A stretch of 64,000 bases of DNA from Microbacterium sp. (GCA_013823625.1 PNMM01000001.1:1054001-1118000), one strand, 5' to 3'; shown: positions 1 to 10,461, counted from the first letter of the stretch. Numbers and translations are program-made. Notes: generated by a model from the sequence alone, not told the origin.

Positions 1-1071
<1,071 letters not shown>

Positions 1072-1131
1072 GAGGGGTTCTCCTGTTCTGGCCGAGCTGG
1101 ATGCCCGGCGCCGAGTTACGCAATGCCGAGA

Positions 1132-1137
1132 AGTCTA
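1132..1137 (-). promoter_or_regulatory. Likely -10 box of glyS (TAGACT)
   Basis: TAGACT on the minus strand, in the 100-nt gap between uppS and glyS. It predicts a transcript start near 1125 and a leader of about 54 nt that carries the AGGAG ribosome site. No clear -35 box is visible, which is common in actinobacteria. Confidence 0.4.
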
Positions 1138-1171
1138 GTGATCACGAGTCACGGCGCCGCGCGCCACCGGG

Positions 1172-1966
1172 CTACGCGGAGGGAGCATCCACTGCCCCGC
1201 CGAAGCGGCGGTCTCGGCTCGCAAAGTCTTCAATCGCGGCCCACAAGTGCCGGCGCCGGAAGTCGGGCCACAGCGTGTTGAGAAACACCATCTCGGCGTA
1301 GGCGCTCTGCCACAGCATGAAGTTGCTTGTGCGCTGCTCGCCGCTCGACCGCACGAAGAGGTCGACGTCGGGCTGGTCGGGCTCGTAGAGGTGCTTCGCG
1401 ATCGATCGCTCGGTGATGCGGGCGGGGTCGACGCGACCGGCCTTGACGTCGGCGGCGAGGGCGCGCACGGCATCCACGAGCTCAACGCGGCCGCCGTAGT
1501 TGACGCACATCGTCAGGGTGAGGCCCGTGTTGCCGGCCGTGCGGGCTTGCGCCTCTTCGAGCTCGCTGATGACGCTGCGCCACAGGCGCGGACGACGCCC
1601 CGCCCAGCGGATGCGCACGTTCCAGGCATCGAGCTGGTCGCGGCGGCGGCGCAACACTTCGCGGTTGAAGCCCATGAGAAAGCGCACCTCATCAGGACTT
1701 CTGCTCCAGTTTTCGGTGCTGAAGGCGTAGACACTGAGGTGCTGCACACCGATCTGCACCGCGCCCGCGACGACATCGAGCAGGCTCGCTTCGCCCGCGC
1801 GGTGGCCCTCAACGCGCGTGAGGCCCTGCCGGTTGGCCCAGCGACCGTTTCCGTCCATGACGATCGCGACGTGCTGCGGCACGGCCTCTCGCCGAAGCTC
1901 GGGGGGATGCTCGCCCGTCCAGTCGAGCGGACGCAGCGGTTCGGGGTTACGCACATCTCTGCTCAC
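1172..1966 (-). CDS. uppS: Isoprenyl (undecaprenyl-type) diphosphate synthase, cis-prenyltransferase
   Basis: Condenses isopentenyl diphosphate units in cis to make the polyprenyl carrier lipid for cell-wall synthesis. 264 aa, normal for the family. Signatures in order: [14 protein letters not shown] with the catalytic Asp, [16 protein letters not shown], and the C-terminal [20 protein letters not shown] block with the diphosphate-binding arginines. The start ATG overlaps the recO stop by 4 nt (ATGA), so the two are translationally coupled. Product chain length (C50 or C55, or a short-chain Z-farnesyl type) cannot be told from sequence alone. Confidence 0.95.
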   Translation of the reverse strand: MSRDVRNPEPLRPLDWTGEHPPELRREAVPQHVAIVMDGNGRWANRQGLTRVEGHRAGEASLLDVVAGAVQIGVQHLSVYAFSTENWSRSPDEVRFLMGFNREVLRRRRDQLDAWNVRIRWAGRRPRLWRSVISELEEAQARTAGNTGLTLTMCVNYGGRVELVDAVRALAADVKAGRVDPARITERSIAKHLYEPDQPDVDLFVRSSGEQRTSNFMLWQSAYAEMVFLNTLWPDFRRRHLWAAIEDFASRDRRFGGAVDAPSA

Positions 1967-2784
1967 GCTGACTCCTCCGTCGTGGCAGCCGCTGCGGCGG
2001 CGTGGGCGAGGTCACGATCTGCCTCGCGCTCGGCCTCGCGCGCGTCGAACCGCGCGTCGACGCGATCGACGTGCGGCAGCGAGCGCAGTCCGCGCTCGAG
2101 GTGAAATTGCGCGTAGGCGGCGACGATGCCGTTGGCTTGCGCACGCGCGCGATCGGTCGAGGCTTCTGCGGTCTCCCAATCTCCCGTGAGCAGGGCCGCG
2201 AGCAACTCGCGCGTCTCGGAGCTCACGCGCGGGGCACCGGGTGGGGCAACGTCGTCGGCCACCATGCCGCCCAACTGCACCACGAACGCCGTGTGGGGGC
2301 CGGGCGCGCCGGTCACGGCGCAGTCGCCGAAGGTCGGCGCCCATCCCGCGATCGAGAGTGACCGCAGCAGATAGCTGTCGAGCGTCAGGCCAGGCGGATG
2401 CTCTCCGCGCGCGAGCGAACGCAGGGCGCCGACGAGCAGCAGGTATTGCTGGATGCCCCCGCCATCGTCACCCGTGACGCGGTCGGCCGTCTCGACCATG
2501 ACGTTGGCGGCCGTGTAGCTGCCGTAATCGCTCGAGATCTCGGCACCGTACGAGCCGAGGCTTTCGGCCTGCTGCACAATGTCGAGGCTGCGGCCCGCGT
2601 AGAGCTGCACGTCGGCAACCATGAACGGCTCGAGCCGAGCGCCGAACTTGCTAGCCGTGCGCCGCACGCCCTTCGCGACGGCTCGAATCTTGCCATGATT
2701 GCGGCTGAGCATCGTAACGATGCGATCGGCTTCACCCAGCTTGTGGGTGCGCAGCACGACGATCTCGTCACGGTAGGTCGGCAC
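1963..2784 (-). CDS. recO: DNA repair protein RecO
   Basis: RecFOR-pathway mediator that anneals single-stranded DNA and helps load RecA. 273 aa. The N-terminal OB fold begins [20 protein letters not shown], followed by [20 protein letters not shown]; the rest is the helical domain. I chose GTG 2784 because it opens exactly at the conserved N-terminus. A longer frame upstream only overlaps the desulfurase gene. There is no clear Shine-Dalgarno sequence, but GATACT ends 6 nt before the GTG, so a leaderless transcript is possible. The usual zinc-finger cysteines of some RecO proteins are not evident. Followed by uppS with a 4-nt overlap. Confidence 0.93.
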   Translation of the reverse strand: MPTYRDEIVVLRTHKLGEADRIVTMLSRNHGKIRAVAKGVRRTASKFGARLEPFMVADVQLYAGRSLDIVQQAESLGSYGAEISSDYGSYTAANVMVETADRVTGDDGGGIQQYLLLVGALRSLARGEHPPGLTLDSYLLRSLSIAGWAPTFGDCAVTGAPGPHTAFVVQLGGMVADDVAPPGAPRVSSETRELLAALLTGDWETAEASTDRARAQANGIVAAYAQFHLERGLRSLPHVDRVDARFDAREAEREADRDLAHAAAAAATTEESA

Positions 2785-2813
2785 GGCTTTAGTATCGCGC
2801 GTGCGGGTGCGGA

Positions 2814-3968
2814 TCAGCCGAGGCCGCGCAGGGCTACCGCCGATTCGCTGAGTTCTCGCGCCGCTGCGTCGAGCTGTTCGGCCGTCGTTGTTGCGCCCCA
2901 GCTGAAGCGCACGGCCGTGCGAGCGGTATCGGCGTCGAGGCCCATTGCGAGCAACACGAGCGAGGGCTCGTCGCGGCCCGCCGCGCACGCCGAACCGCTC
3001 GAGGCGAGAATGCCGCGATCGTCGAGCGCGATGAGCAGCGGCTCGCCCCCGATTCCCGGCACCACAAATGAGGCATGGCACGGCAAACGCGTGGCGGGGT
3101 GACCCGTCAGGCGCGCGCCCGGTACCGTCGCCATCACTCGGGCGATGAAGGCGTCCCGTTGCGCCTCGAGCGCGGCGAGCGGATGCGCCGCGCGCTCGGC
3201 CTCTGCCAGTTCGAGCGCGACGGCGAGCCCCACGGCCGCGGCCACGTTCTCGGTGCCCGAGCGGCGATCGCGCTCTTGCCCTCCCCCGTGGATGAGCGGC
3301 TCGATCGCGGCGCCGGTGGGCAACAGCAGTGCGCCGACGCCCTTCGGGGCGCCGAGCTTGTGGCCCGAGATCGTGATGGCGTCGGCTCCAGCGAGGTCGG
3401 TCAGCGGGTACCAGCCGGCGTATTGCACGGCATCGGTGTGCAGCAGCGCTCCGACCTCGTGCGCGGCACGGGCGAGAGCCGCGATGGGTTGCAGCGCGCC
3501 CACCTCGTTGTTCGCGGCCTGCACGCTCACGAGCGCCGTGCCGGGTCGGAGGGCAGCGATCGCGGCATCGACATCCACCACGCCATCGGCGTCCACCGGG
3601 ATGCGCGTGACCTCGACCCCGTGCCAGCGCTCGAGGTACGCGGCCGATTCGAGCACGGCCTCGTGCTCGATCGCGCTCACGAGCACGTGACGGTCACGCC
3701 CGCGCGCGATGGCGGCGAGGGTGAGGCCGATGACGGCGAGGTTGTCGCTCTCGGTTCCGCCGCTCGTGAAGACGACCTGCGCGGGGCGAACGCCGGCGAG
3801 ACGGGCGATGCGCGCGCGAGCATCCGTCAGCGCGTCCGCGGCTCGGCGGCCGAGCGAGTGGGTCGACGAGGGGTTGCCGTGCTCACCCGTGAGCCACGGC
3901 CACATCGCCTCGAGCACCTCGCGACGCACGGCCGTCGTCGCAGCCTGGTCAAGATCGATGAGGGTCAC
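2814..3968 (-). CDS. Cysteine desulfurase (NifS/IscS class)
   Basis: PLP enzyme that removes sulfur from L-cysteine and passes it on as persulfide for Fe-S cluster or thio-cofactor synthesis. 384 aa. Visible motifs: DQAATTAV at the N-terminus, [12 protein letters not shown], the PLP lysine in [11 protein letters not shown], and the sulfur-accepting cysteine in [10 protein letters not shown], placed as in group I IscS/NifS enzymes. Start: GTG 3968, only 9 nt after the nadC stop, so it is probably the last gene of the nrtR-nadABC operon. That context suggests it supplies sulfur for the NadA [4Fe-4S] cluster (inference; a role in tRNA thiolation is the alternative). Confidence 0.93.
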   Translation of the reverse strand: MTLIDLDQAATTAVRREVLEAMWPWLTGEHGNPSSTHSLGRRAADALTDARARIARLAGVRPAQVVFTSGGTESDNLAVIGLTLAAIARGRDRHVLVSAIEHEAVLESAAYLERWHGVEVTRIPVDADGVVDVDAAIAALRPGTALVSVQAANNEVGALQPIAALARAAHEVGALLHTDAVQYAGWYPLTDLAGADAITISGHKLGAPKGVGALLLPTGAAIEPLIHGGGQERDRRSGTENVAAAVGLAVALELAEAERAAHPLAALEAQRDAFIARVMATVPGARLTGHPATRLPCHASFVVPGIGGEPLLIALDDRGILASSGSACAAGRDEPSLVLLAMGLDADTARTAVRFSWGATTTAEQLDAAARELSESAVALRGLG

Positions 3969-3977
3969 GGATGCTCG

Positions 3978-4856
3978 CTAGAGCGCGCCATCGATCACGA
4001 TGTCGAGCCCGAGGTCGAGAGCCGGCGCGCTGTGGGTCAGCGCGCCCACCGAGATGACGTCGACACCGGTCTCGGCGATGGCGCGCACGGTGTCGAGGCG
4101 CACTCCCCCACTCGCTTCGACCACGGCGCGACCCGCGATGAGGGCAACGCCCGCGCGCAAGTCGTCGAGCGTGAAGTTGTCGAGCATGATCGTGTCGGGC
4201 TCGGCGGCGATGACGGCGGGCAGCTGGTCGAGGCCGTCGACCTCGACCTCAAGGTGCATCGTGTGGGGAATGCGCGCGCGCACCGTGCGAATCGCCTCGG
4301 TCAGATCGAGGCCCTGAGCACGCAGCACGGCGAGGTGGTTGTCTTTCAGCATCACGGCGTCGCTCAGCGAGTAGCGGTGGTTGTGACCCCCGCCCGCGCG
4401 CACGGCAGCCTTCTCGAGCATGCGCAAGCCGGGTGTGGTCTTGCGCGTGTCGACGAGCCGCACTCCAGTGCCGGCGACGGCGTCGACGTGCTGGCGGGTG
4501 AGCGTGGCGATTCCACTCAAGCGTTGCGACAGGTTGAGAGCGACCCGCTCGCCTCGCAAGATGGCGCGCGCTGAGCCCGTGATCGTCGCAACGACCGTAC
4601 CGGGAGTCATCGGGTCGCCGTCGGCGAGGTGCCGCTCAACGACGAGCGTGGGGTCAACGCGCGTGAAGGCAAGCTCAAGCGGGATACCGCCCGCGAACGT
4701 GCCATCGACGCGGCTCACAATGCGAGCCGTAGCGGTGGCCGTCGCGGGAATCGCGGCCTCGCTCGTGGCGTCGCCCCAGGGGGCGTCTTCGGCGAGAGCG
4801 CGATCGACGATGTCGGTCACGCCCGCGAGCGTGAGCCCCTGCAGGTCGTCGGTCAT
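3978..4856 (-). CDS. nadC: Nicotinate-nucleotide pyrophosphorylase (carboxylating), quinolinate phosphoribosyltransferase
   Basis: Converts quinolinate plus PRPP to nicotinate mononucleotide, the third step of de novo NAD synthesis. 292 aa. Seen: VDTRKTTPGLRMLEKAAVRAGGGHNHRYSL split across the PRPP/quinolinate site (DTRKTTPGLR and GGGHNHR), MLKDNHLAV, LEVEVDGLDQ, and IMLDNF. The C-terminal SGGVRLDTVRAIAETGVDVISVGALTHSAP is the expected barrel end. Start ATG 4856 overlaps the nadB stop (ATGA), indicating coupling. Confidence 0.96.
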   Translation of the reverse strand: MTDDLQGLTLAGVTDIVDRALAEDAPWGDATSEAAIPATATATARIVSRVDGTFAGGIPLELAFTRVDPTLVVERHLADGDPMTPGTVVATITGSARAILRGERVALNLSQRLSGIATLTRQHVDAVAGTGVRLVDTRKTTPGLRMLEKAAVRAGGGHNHRYSLSDAVMLKDNHLAVLRAQGLDLTEAIRTVRARIPHTMHLEVEVDGLDQLPAVIAAEPDTIMLDNFTLDDLRAGVALIAGRAVVEASGGVRLDTVRAIAETGVDVISVGALTHSAPALDLGLDIVIDGAL

Positions 4857-6487
4857 GCGGGCACCTCCTCGGCGACCAGGGCGGCATCGGCCGATCGGCT
4901 CCATTCGGTCGCTGCCCCGCCGGGGCGCACGACGACGCGTCGCACGCGCTGCGTGGGGTCAGTGTCGACGAAGTCGTGGCGATAGTGAGCGCCCCGCGAT
5001 TCGGTGCGCGCCAGTGCGGCAGCCGCGGTCAAGCGTGCGAGCGGCAAGAGCGAGCGCGATTCGTCGTCGGCGGGGAGGGCCGCCGCGAGCTCTCGAGCAA
5101 GCTCGGTCACTTCGTCGCCCGTGCGCTCGAGGCCGAGGGCCTGCCAGGCGCGATCACGGATGCGGTCGGCTGTCATTGCCGTGCTGCCATTTGCAAGGGC
5201 GTCGGGCGCCATCGCGGTCGCCACGGGCACGGGGGTGTCGAGCTCGCCCGGCGCCGATTCGACGCGCCCGGCATGCGGAGCTGGCAGCGGCAGCGCGGCG
5301 ACCGAGCCGGCGGCGCCAACGGTGTCGCCCGCGCGCCATCCCACGACGAGGGCTTCGAGCAACGAGTTCGAGGCGAGGCGGTTGGCCCCGTGCACGCCCG
5401 TCGACCCGGTTTCGCCCACAGCGAACAGGCCCGGAACCGTCGTGCGGCCATCCATGTCGGTGAGGGCACCGCCCATGGCGTAGTGCGCCGCGGGAGTGAC
5501 GGGAACGGGTTCGCGAGCCCAGTCCACGCCCGTCGCGCGCACGAGAGCGTCGATGGTCGGAAAGCGCGCGGCGAGCACCTCGGCGCCGAGCATGGTGGCG
5601 TCGAGCAGCACGGGTTGGCCATCCTGAGCCCGCATCTGGCGCGCGATCGCGCGCGCCACAATGTCGCGCGGGGCAAGCTCGGCGCGCGGGTCAACGTCGA
5701 GCATGAAGCGGCGCCCCTCGGCGTCGAGCAGCGTTGCGCCCTCACCGCGCACGGCCTCCGAAACCAGCCCGCCGCCCGAGAGCACCGTGGGGTGAAACTG
5801 CACAAACTCGAGGTCGGCAATCGCGGCGCCCGCGGCGTAGGCCAGGATCACGCCGTCGCCCGTCGAGACCGGCGGGTTGGTCGTGTGGCGGTAGAGCCGC
5901 CCATTGCCGCCCGTCGCGAGCACGACGGCATCGGCGTCGACGTTCTCGACCCCGTTCGGCCCTTCGACGACAGCCCCCGCGATCGCACCGTCACGAACGA
6001 TGAGCGAGACCGCGCGCGCGAACTCGCGAGCACGGATGCGCCCCTCGCGCACCGCGGCAGCCAAGGCTGTCTCGATTACGCGGCCGGTGGCGTCGCCGCC
6101 CGCATGCAGCACGCGGGCGACAGAGTGCGCGGCCTCGAGCCCGCGGGCCCAGTCGCTCACGTCGTTGTAGGGCGCCACGGCGCCCACCGCGGGGTCGAAG
6201 GCCACCCCGAGGGCGACGAGGTCGTGCACCCGCGCGGGCCCCTCGGTGCAGAGCACGTCGACGGCGGCAGGATCACTCAGCCCGGCCCCGGCGATGAGCG
6301 TGTCGCGCGCGTGCAGCGCGGCCGAGTCGTCGGGAAAAACGGCGGCCGCGATGCCGCCCTGGGCCCAGGCGGTGGAGCCGGCCGTCAGCACGTCTTTCGT
6401 GACGATCGTGACGTCGTGCCGGCGGGCGGCGCGCAACGCCGCGACGAGGCCAGCCATACCGCTGCCGATGACGAGAATGTGGGCCAT
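4853..6487 (-). CDS. nadB: L-aspartate oxidase
   Basis: FAD enzyme oxidising L-aspartate to iminoaspartate, the substrate of NadA. 544 aa. The N-terminal dinucleotide fold is ILVIGSGMAGLVAALRAA. Other hallmarks are STAWAQGGIAAAV, HTTNPPVSTGDG, FVQFHPTVL, HYAMGGALTDMDGRT, and GVHGANRLASNSLLEALV. The succinate-dehydrogenase-like C-terminal helical part follows. It starts 3 nt after the nadA stop and overlaps nadC by 4 nt. Confidence 0.96.
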   Translation of the reverse strand: MAHILVIGSGMAGLVAALRAARRHDVTIVTKDVLTAGSTAWAQGGIAAAVFPDDSAALHARDTLIAGAGLSDPAAVDVLCTEGPARVHDLVALGVAFDPAVGAVAPYNDVSDWARGLEAAHSVARVLHAGGDATGRVIETALAAAVREGRIRAREFARAVSLIVRDGAIAGAVVEGPNGVENVDADAVVLATGGNGRLYRHTTNPPVSTGDGVILAYAAGAAIADLEFVQFHPTVLSGGGLVSEAVRGEGATLLDAEGRRFMLDVDPRAELAPRDIVARAIARQMRAQDGQPVLLDATMLGAEVLAARFPTIDALVRATGVDWAREPVPVTPAAHYAMGGALTDMDGRTTVPGLFAVGETGSTGVHGANRLASNSLLEALVVGWRAGDTVGAAGSVAALPLPAPHAGRVESAPGELDTPVPVATAMAPDALANGSTAMTADRIRDRAWQALGLERTGDEVTELARELAAALPADDESRSLLPLARLTAAAALARTESRGAHYRHDFVDTDPTQRVRRVVVRPGGAATEWSRSADAALVAEEVPA

Positions 6488-6490
6488 GGC

Positions 6491-7777
6491 TTAGTCCCTC
6501 GGCTTCGCGGCGAGCATGCGCTCGAGGGCGAGCTTGGCGTCGGCCTGCACGCCCGCGTCGACGACGATCTCGTTGACGACCCGGCCCGCGACGAGCTCTT
6601 CGAGCACCCACGCGAGGTAGCCGGGGTGAATGCGGTACATCGTCGAGCACGGGCAAATGACGGGGTCGAGGCAGAAGATCGTGTGTTGTGGGTACTCCGC
6701 CGCGAGACGGTTGACCATGTTGACCTCGGTGCCGATCGCGAAGGTCGTGGGCTCGGTCGCGCCGGCGACGGCGCGCCGGATGTAGTCGGTCGACCCCGCT
6801 TCGTCGGCCGCATCCACGACCTCCATGGGGCACTCGGGGTGCACGACGACGCGTACGCCCGGGTGCTCGGCGCGAGCCTTCTCCACCTGGCCGACGGTGA
6901 AGCGCTTGTGCACGCTGCAGAAGCCGTGCCACAGCACGACGCGGGCGTCGAGCAACTGCTGCTCGGTCGAGCCGCCGAGCGGCTTGCGCGGGTTCCACAT
7001 GGGCATCTGCTCGAGCGGCACGCCCATGGCCTTGGCCGTGTTGCGCCCCAGGTGTTGGTCGGGGAAGAACAGCACGCGCTGCCCGCGCTCAAAGGCCCAC
7101 TCAAGCACGGTCTTGGCGTTCGACGAGGTGCAGACGATGCCGCCATTGGCCCCGCAGAAGGCCTTGAGCGCCGCGGACGAGTTCATGTAGGTGACGGGGA
7201 TGATGGGCGCGCGGCCCTCGGCGTCGGGCTCAGCACCGTAGACGGAGACCAACTCATCCCACGCGGCTTGCACCGAGTCGATGTCGGCCATGTCGGCCAT
7301 CGAGCATCCGGCGGCCAAGTTCGGCAAGATCACGCGCTGCTCGTCGCGCGCCAAGATGTCGGCCGTCTCGGCCATGAAGTGCACGCCGCAGAACACGATG
7401 TATTCGGCGTCGGGCTTGGTCAGCGCGGCGTTGGCGAGCTGGAACGAGTCACCGACAAAGTCAGCGTGCTGCACAACTTCATCGCGCTGGTAGAAGTGGC
7501 CGAGAACGACCAGCCGGTCGCCGAGCGCTTCTTTCGCGGCGCGGATGCGAGCATGCAGGTCATCGTTCGAGGCGTCTTGATACTCGCGGGGCAGCGCACC
7601 CTGGCGGGGCGAGCCGGTCGGGATGACGTCGTGCATCGACGAGCCGGGGCCGTAGCCGGGGGTCGCGTCGAACGCCCACGGGCCCTGGTCGAGCTCGGGC
7701 GTGCAGGTTTCGCCCGGCGCCTGCCCGTTGGTGATGAGGCGGATGGTCGTGGCGACGGAAGCGTCGATGGTGGTCAT
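6491..7777 (-). CDS. nadA: Quinolinate synthase
   Basis: [4Fe-4S] enzyme that condenses iminoaspartate with dihydroxyacetone phosphate to form quinolinate. 428 aa, the long actinobacterial form. Likely cluster cysteines lie in VFCGVHFMAETADIL, HPECPMEVV and VICPCSTMYRIHPGYL. Substrate motifs include LGHFYQRDEVVQHADFVGDS and MGVPLEQMPMWNP. The ATG at 7777 overlaps the stop of the upstream regulator (ATGA). The order nrtR-nadA-nadB-nadC makes the operon self-evident. Confidence 0.96.
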   Translation of the reverse strand: MTTIDASVATTIRLITNGQAPGETCTPELDQGPWAFDATPGYGPGSSMHDVIPTGSPRQGALPREYQDASNDDLHARIRAAKEALGDRLVVLGHFYQRDEVVQHADFVGDSFQLANAALTKPDAEYIVFCGVHFMAETADILARDEQRVILPNLAAGCSMADMADIDSVQAAWDELVSVYGAEPDAEGRAPIIPVTYMNSSAALKAFCGANGGIVCTSSNAKTVLEWAFERGQRVLFFPDQHLGRNTAKAMGVPLEQMPMWNPRKPLGGSTEQQLLDARVVLWHGFCSVHKRFTVGQVEKARAEHPGVRVVVHPECPMEVVDAADEAGSTDYIRRAVAGATEPTTFAIGTEVNMVNRLAAEYPQHTIFCLDPVICPCSTMYRIHPGYLAWVLEELVAGRVVNEIVVDAGVQADAKLALERMLAAKPRD

Positions 7778-8496
7778 GCCGAGATCCTTGCGGGTGCGAT
7801 GGTGCGGGATGGTGGGGACTTGGTCAGGGGGCCAGCGTCGACGAGTTCGACGTCACCCGTGTAGCGGTAGAGGCGCGGTGGGCGGTGACGACCGCCCGTG
7901 ACGACCTCGCCCGTGGGTTCGATGACGCCGCTGGTCTCCATCTGGCGGCGAAAGTTGGCGGGGTCGAGGGGCTTTTGCAACACGGCCTCGTAGACCTCGC
8001 GCAGCTCGGCAAGGGTAAACCGCGGGCCGAGGAAGGCGTGGGCGATGCGCGAGTACTCCATCTTCGTGCGCAAGCGCCAGAGCGCGTAGTCGACGATGAG
8101 GTTGTGGTCGAAAGCCAAATCGGGCAGGTCATCGGCCGCGAACCAGCGCACATTGTCACCGAGCGATACGCGCTCGGCCTCATCGGGTCGCACGAGCGCC
8201 CAGTAAACGATCGAGACCATGCGCTGATCGGGCGAACGGTCGACATCGCCAAAGGCATAGAGCTGCTCGAGGTAAGTCGGCTCGAGGCGCGTGGTCTCGC
8301 CGAGGTTGCGGCGCGCGGCGCCCTCGAGGCTCTCGTCAGTCAGCACCATGCCGCCGGGCAGCGCCCAGCGCTGGAAGAACGGTTCGCGCGTGCGCCGCAC
8401 GAGCGGAAGCCACACTTGCGGCGCCCCGGTCTCGTCGGCACGCAGCGCGAAGATGACCGTCGAGACGGCGAGCCCAATCGCTGTCGTGCTGGTCAT
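7774..8496 (-). CDS. nrtR: NrtR-type transcriptional regulator of NAD synthesis (Nudix-like sensor plus winged helix)
   Basis: 240 aa. The N-terminal half is a Nudix fold (WALPGGMVLTDESLEGAA), but the catalytic REuxEE core reads RNLGET, so two of the usual metal-binding glutamates are gone. This fits an effector-sensing rather than hydrolysing domain. The C-terminal half (YSRIAHAFLG, FTLAELREVYEAVL, NFRRQM, GVIEPTGE) is the winged helix-turn-helix of the NrtR family, which binds ADP-ribose-like NAD metabolites and represses NAD genes. Start ATG 8496 has GGAAGGAG in front. It leads the nadABC operon, coupled by ATGA. A 14-bp inverted repeat at 8547-8560 is a possible operator. Confidence 0.9.
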   Translation of the reverse strand: MTSTTAIGLAVSTVIFALRADETGAPQVWLPLVRRTREPFFQRWALPGGMVLTDESLEGAARRNLGETTRLEPTYLEQLYAFGDVDRSPDQRMVSIVYWALVRPDEAERVSLGDNVRWFAADDLPDLAFDHNLIVDYALWRLRTKMEYSRIAHAFLGPRFTLAELREVYEAVLQKPLDPANFRRQMETSGVIEPTGEVVTGGRHRPPRLYRYTGDVELVDAGPLTKSPPSRTIAPARISA

Positions 8497-8546
8497 GGAT
8501 GCTCCTTCCGCTCGATCACGTCTCGCCGCGTTACCCGTTGTTAAAG

Positions 8547-8560
8547 TCAGGGTGACCTGA
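8547..8560. promoter_or_regulatory. Inverted repeat upstream of nrtR-nadABC, candidate operator
   Basis: TCAGG-GTGA-CCTGA, perfect 5-bp arms with a 4-nt spacer, about 50 bp upstream of the nrtR start and next to an AT-richer TTTAAC that could act as the -10 box for the minus strand. Position suits autorepression by NrtR. I cannot match it to a known NrtR consensus with certainty. Confidence 0.35.
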
Positions 8561-8660
8561 AGGCAGTCTAGCACTTTGGGTATGTGTGACACGAACAGGA
8601 GTCGTGGGCGGTTCGTGGGCGGATGACGGCGCGGAGGGCATCCACCGAGAGAATGGACCC

Positions 8661-9494
8661 GTGGACGAGGTCTTCGTAATCCCCCTCTGGGTCGACTTGC
8701 TCGCGGTCGGCATTGGCGCTCTGCAAGGCGCGCTCTTCGCCGCGCAGTTTCGCGACCGCCGGCTCGACTGGCTCGGCGTCGCGATCATCGGCATCGTCGT
8801 GGGGTTCGGCGGCGGTCTTTTGCGCGATTTGCTGCTCGATGTGCCGCTCGCTCCCCTGCAGTCGAACTGGTACGTCGTCGTTGCAACGGGCGCGGCGCTG
8901 CTCGGCATGTTGCTCGAGCGGGTCTTTCGGCGGCTCAATCGCTTCATCACCGTGCTCGATGCCCTGACGATCGGGCTCTTCGGTGCCATCGGCACGACGA
9001 AGGCGCTCGCTCTCGGCCTGCCCGAAGTTGCGGCCGTGTTCGTCGGCGTGCTCGCGGCGGTGGGTGGGTCGATCTTGCGCGACCTCTTGCTCAATCTGCC
9101 CATTGCCCTCATGCACGTCGGCTCGCTCTACGCCATTGCCGCCGCGGCCGGCTCCGGCGCTATCGCGGTGCTGCTCGCTCTCGACGTCGACGTGCTCGTC
9201 GCGGGCATCATCGGCGTGGCCCTGACCTTTGGGGTTCGCGTGGCCTCCGTACTCTTCGGCTGGAGCCTGCCCGAGCAGCGCGCGATCACACGGTTGCCCA
9301 AGCTGCCGAGCCTGCCGCGGCGTAGTCGTGCCGATGCGGATGCTGAGGCCGAGGTCGAGCGCGGGCGCACGGTCACGACCGCCACGGGTGTGATCCACTT
9401 GCACCCGACCACGTCGTCGATTCCCGTGATCGGCTCCGAGCCCCGCACCCGCCGCCGCTCCCCCATTCCCGGCGCGAGCCAGTCGCGCGGCTAG
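8661..9494 (+). CDS. Trimeric intracellular cation (TRIC) channel family membrane protein (UPF0126)
   Basis: 277 aa with about seven hydrophobic segments and the family's two-fold repeat: GGGLLRDLLLDVPLAPLQ and GGSILRDLLLNLPIALMH each carry the conserved glycine-rich stretch followed by RDLLL. Family members are homotrimeric potassium/sodium channels. The last 75 residues are hydrophilic, Arg/Ser-rich and probably cytoplasmic. Start: GTG 8661 (VDEVFVIPLWVDLL), because the family begins right before the first helix. GAGAAT ends 6 nt before it, consistent with a leaderless transcript. An in-frame GTG at 8586 would add 25 unlikely residues. Confidence 0.85.
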   Translation: MDEVFVIPLWVDLLAVGIGALQGALFAAQFRDRRLDWLGVAIIGIVVGFGGGLLRDLLLDVPLAPLQSNWYVVVATGAALLGMLLERVFRRLNRFITVLDALTIGLFGAIGTTKALALGLPEVAAVFVGVLAAVGGSILRDLLLNLPIALMHVGSLYAIAAAAGSGAIAVLLALDVDVLVAGIIGVALTFGVRVASVLFGWSLPEQRAITRLPKLPSLPRRSRADADAEAEVERGRTVTTATGVIHLHPTTSSIPVIGSEPRTRRRSPIPGASQSRG

Positions 9495-9504
9495 CAGGGC
9501 GAGC

Positions 9505-10407
9505 ATGAACGCTCTCGACGCTTTCGAAGCCGCCCGACCGCGGCTCACGGGCCTCGCCTATCGACTGCTGGGGTCGTGGGCCGAAGCCGAAGACGTTGTG
9601 CAAGACGCCTGGTTCACGTGGAGCGCCGCGAATGACGGCGAACCGGGGCGCTCGGAAATCATCAACCCCGAGGCCTACCTCACGACGATGGTCACGCGGC
9701 GCGCGCTCACGGCGCTCGACTCGGCGCGGGTGCGCCGCGAGCAGTACGTGGGGCCGTGGCTGCCCGAACCCGTCGACACGCGAGCCGACCCCGCGCTCGG
9801 CGCCGAACGGGCCGACGACTTGAGCCTGGCAACGTTGCTCTTGCTCGAGAAGCTCACCGGTCCCGAGCGCGCCGCTCTCGTGCTGCGCGAAGCGTTCGCC
9901 TACGAGTACTCGCGGCTGGCCGAGGTTCTTGACACCACCGAAGCAGCCGCGCGCCAGCTCGTCTCGCGCGGGCGTCGCGCCCTCGAGGGCCAGCGCCGCC
10001 AGGCCGTCGACCTCGAGCAGCGCAATCGCGTGCTGGGCGCTTTCGTTGCGGCCGCGCAAGGCGGCGACCTTGCCGCGCTCGAAGCGGTGCTCGTGGGCGA
10101 CGCTGTCGCGATCAGCGACGGCGGTGGGCTGGTGAGCGCCGCGCGCCGGCCCGTACACGGCGCCGAGCAGGTGGCGCGCTTCGTGCTGGGCGTGCTTGAG
10201 AAGTTTGGGCGGGGCGTGCGGAGCATTCCCGTGGTGGCTAACGGCGAGTTCGCCGTTCTCGCCGTGCGCGACACTGCCGACGGCGTCGAGCCGGTCGCGC
10301 TCTGGGCGCTCGACGTGGGTGACGAGGGCGTGCGCGGCGTGCTCATCGTGCGCAACCCCCACAAGCTCGCACGCTTTGCCGCGGCGGCGCTGTCACAAAC
10401 CGGCTAG
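9505..10407 (+). CDS. ECF41-type (SigJ-like) RNA polymerase sigma factor with C-terminal SnoaL-like domain
   Basis: 300 aa. Region sigma2 is FEAARPRLTGLAYRLLGSWAEAEDVVQDAW; sigma4 is LTGPERAALVLREAFAYEY followed by the helix-turn-helix LAEVLDTTEAAARQLVSRGR. ECF41 hallmarks are all present: WLPEP in the linker, DGGG (ISDGGGLVS), and a C-terminal NPHKL replacing the usual NPDKL. The extra SnoaL-like domain replaces an anti-sigma factor and tunes activity in this family. The next gene on the strand is an SDR/epimerase, the classical ECF41 partner, and a matching promoter overlaps this gene's stop codon (10391-10417). SD-like AGGGCGAG precedes ATG 9505. Confidence 0.92.
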   Translation: MNALDAFEAARPRLTGLAYRLLGSWAEAEDVVQDAWFTWSAANDGEPGRSEIINPEAYLTTMVTRRALTALDSARVRREQYVGPWLPEPVDTRADPALGAERADDLSLATLLLLEKLTGPERAALVLREAFAYEYSRLAEVLDTTEAAARQLVSRGRRALEGQRRQAVDLEQRNRVLGAFVAAAQGGDLAALEAVLVGDAVAISDGGGLVSAARRPVHGAEQVARFVLGVLEKFGRGVRSIPVVANGEFAVLAVRDTADGVEPVALWALDVGDEGVRGVLIVRNPHKLARFAAAALSQTG

Positions 10408-10417
10408 CTATCCAGTC
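10391..10417 (+). promoter_or_regulatory. Candidate ECF41-dependent promoter for the downstream SDR gene
   Basis: TGTCACA (10391-10397), a 16-nt spacer, then AGTC (10414-10417). The published ECF41 signature is TGTCACA-N16-CGTC, so the -35 matches fully and the -10 at 3 of 4. It straddles the stop codon of the sigma gene and would start transcription about 35-40 nt before the SDR start. Confidence 0.6.
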
Positions 10418-10461
10418 GACTCAGTGAGGGCGTCGAGCGCACGCCCCGCGAGAGGAGCATC

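Noticed and set aside
2785-3081. N-terminal extension of recO to 3081
   Set aside because: This stretch lies inside the cysteine desulfurase coding region and is Arg-rich antisense-like sequence; the conserved RecO start is at 2784.
4976-7864. 962-codon plus-strand frame opposite nadA/nadB
   Set aside because: Very long, but made of Arg/His/Gly/Asp strings complementary to conserved NadA and NadB. High GC third positions produce such open antisense frames.
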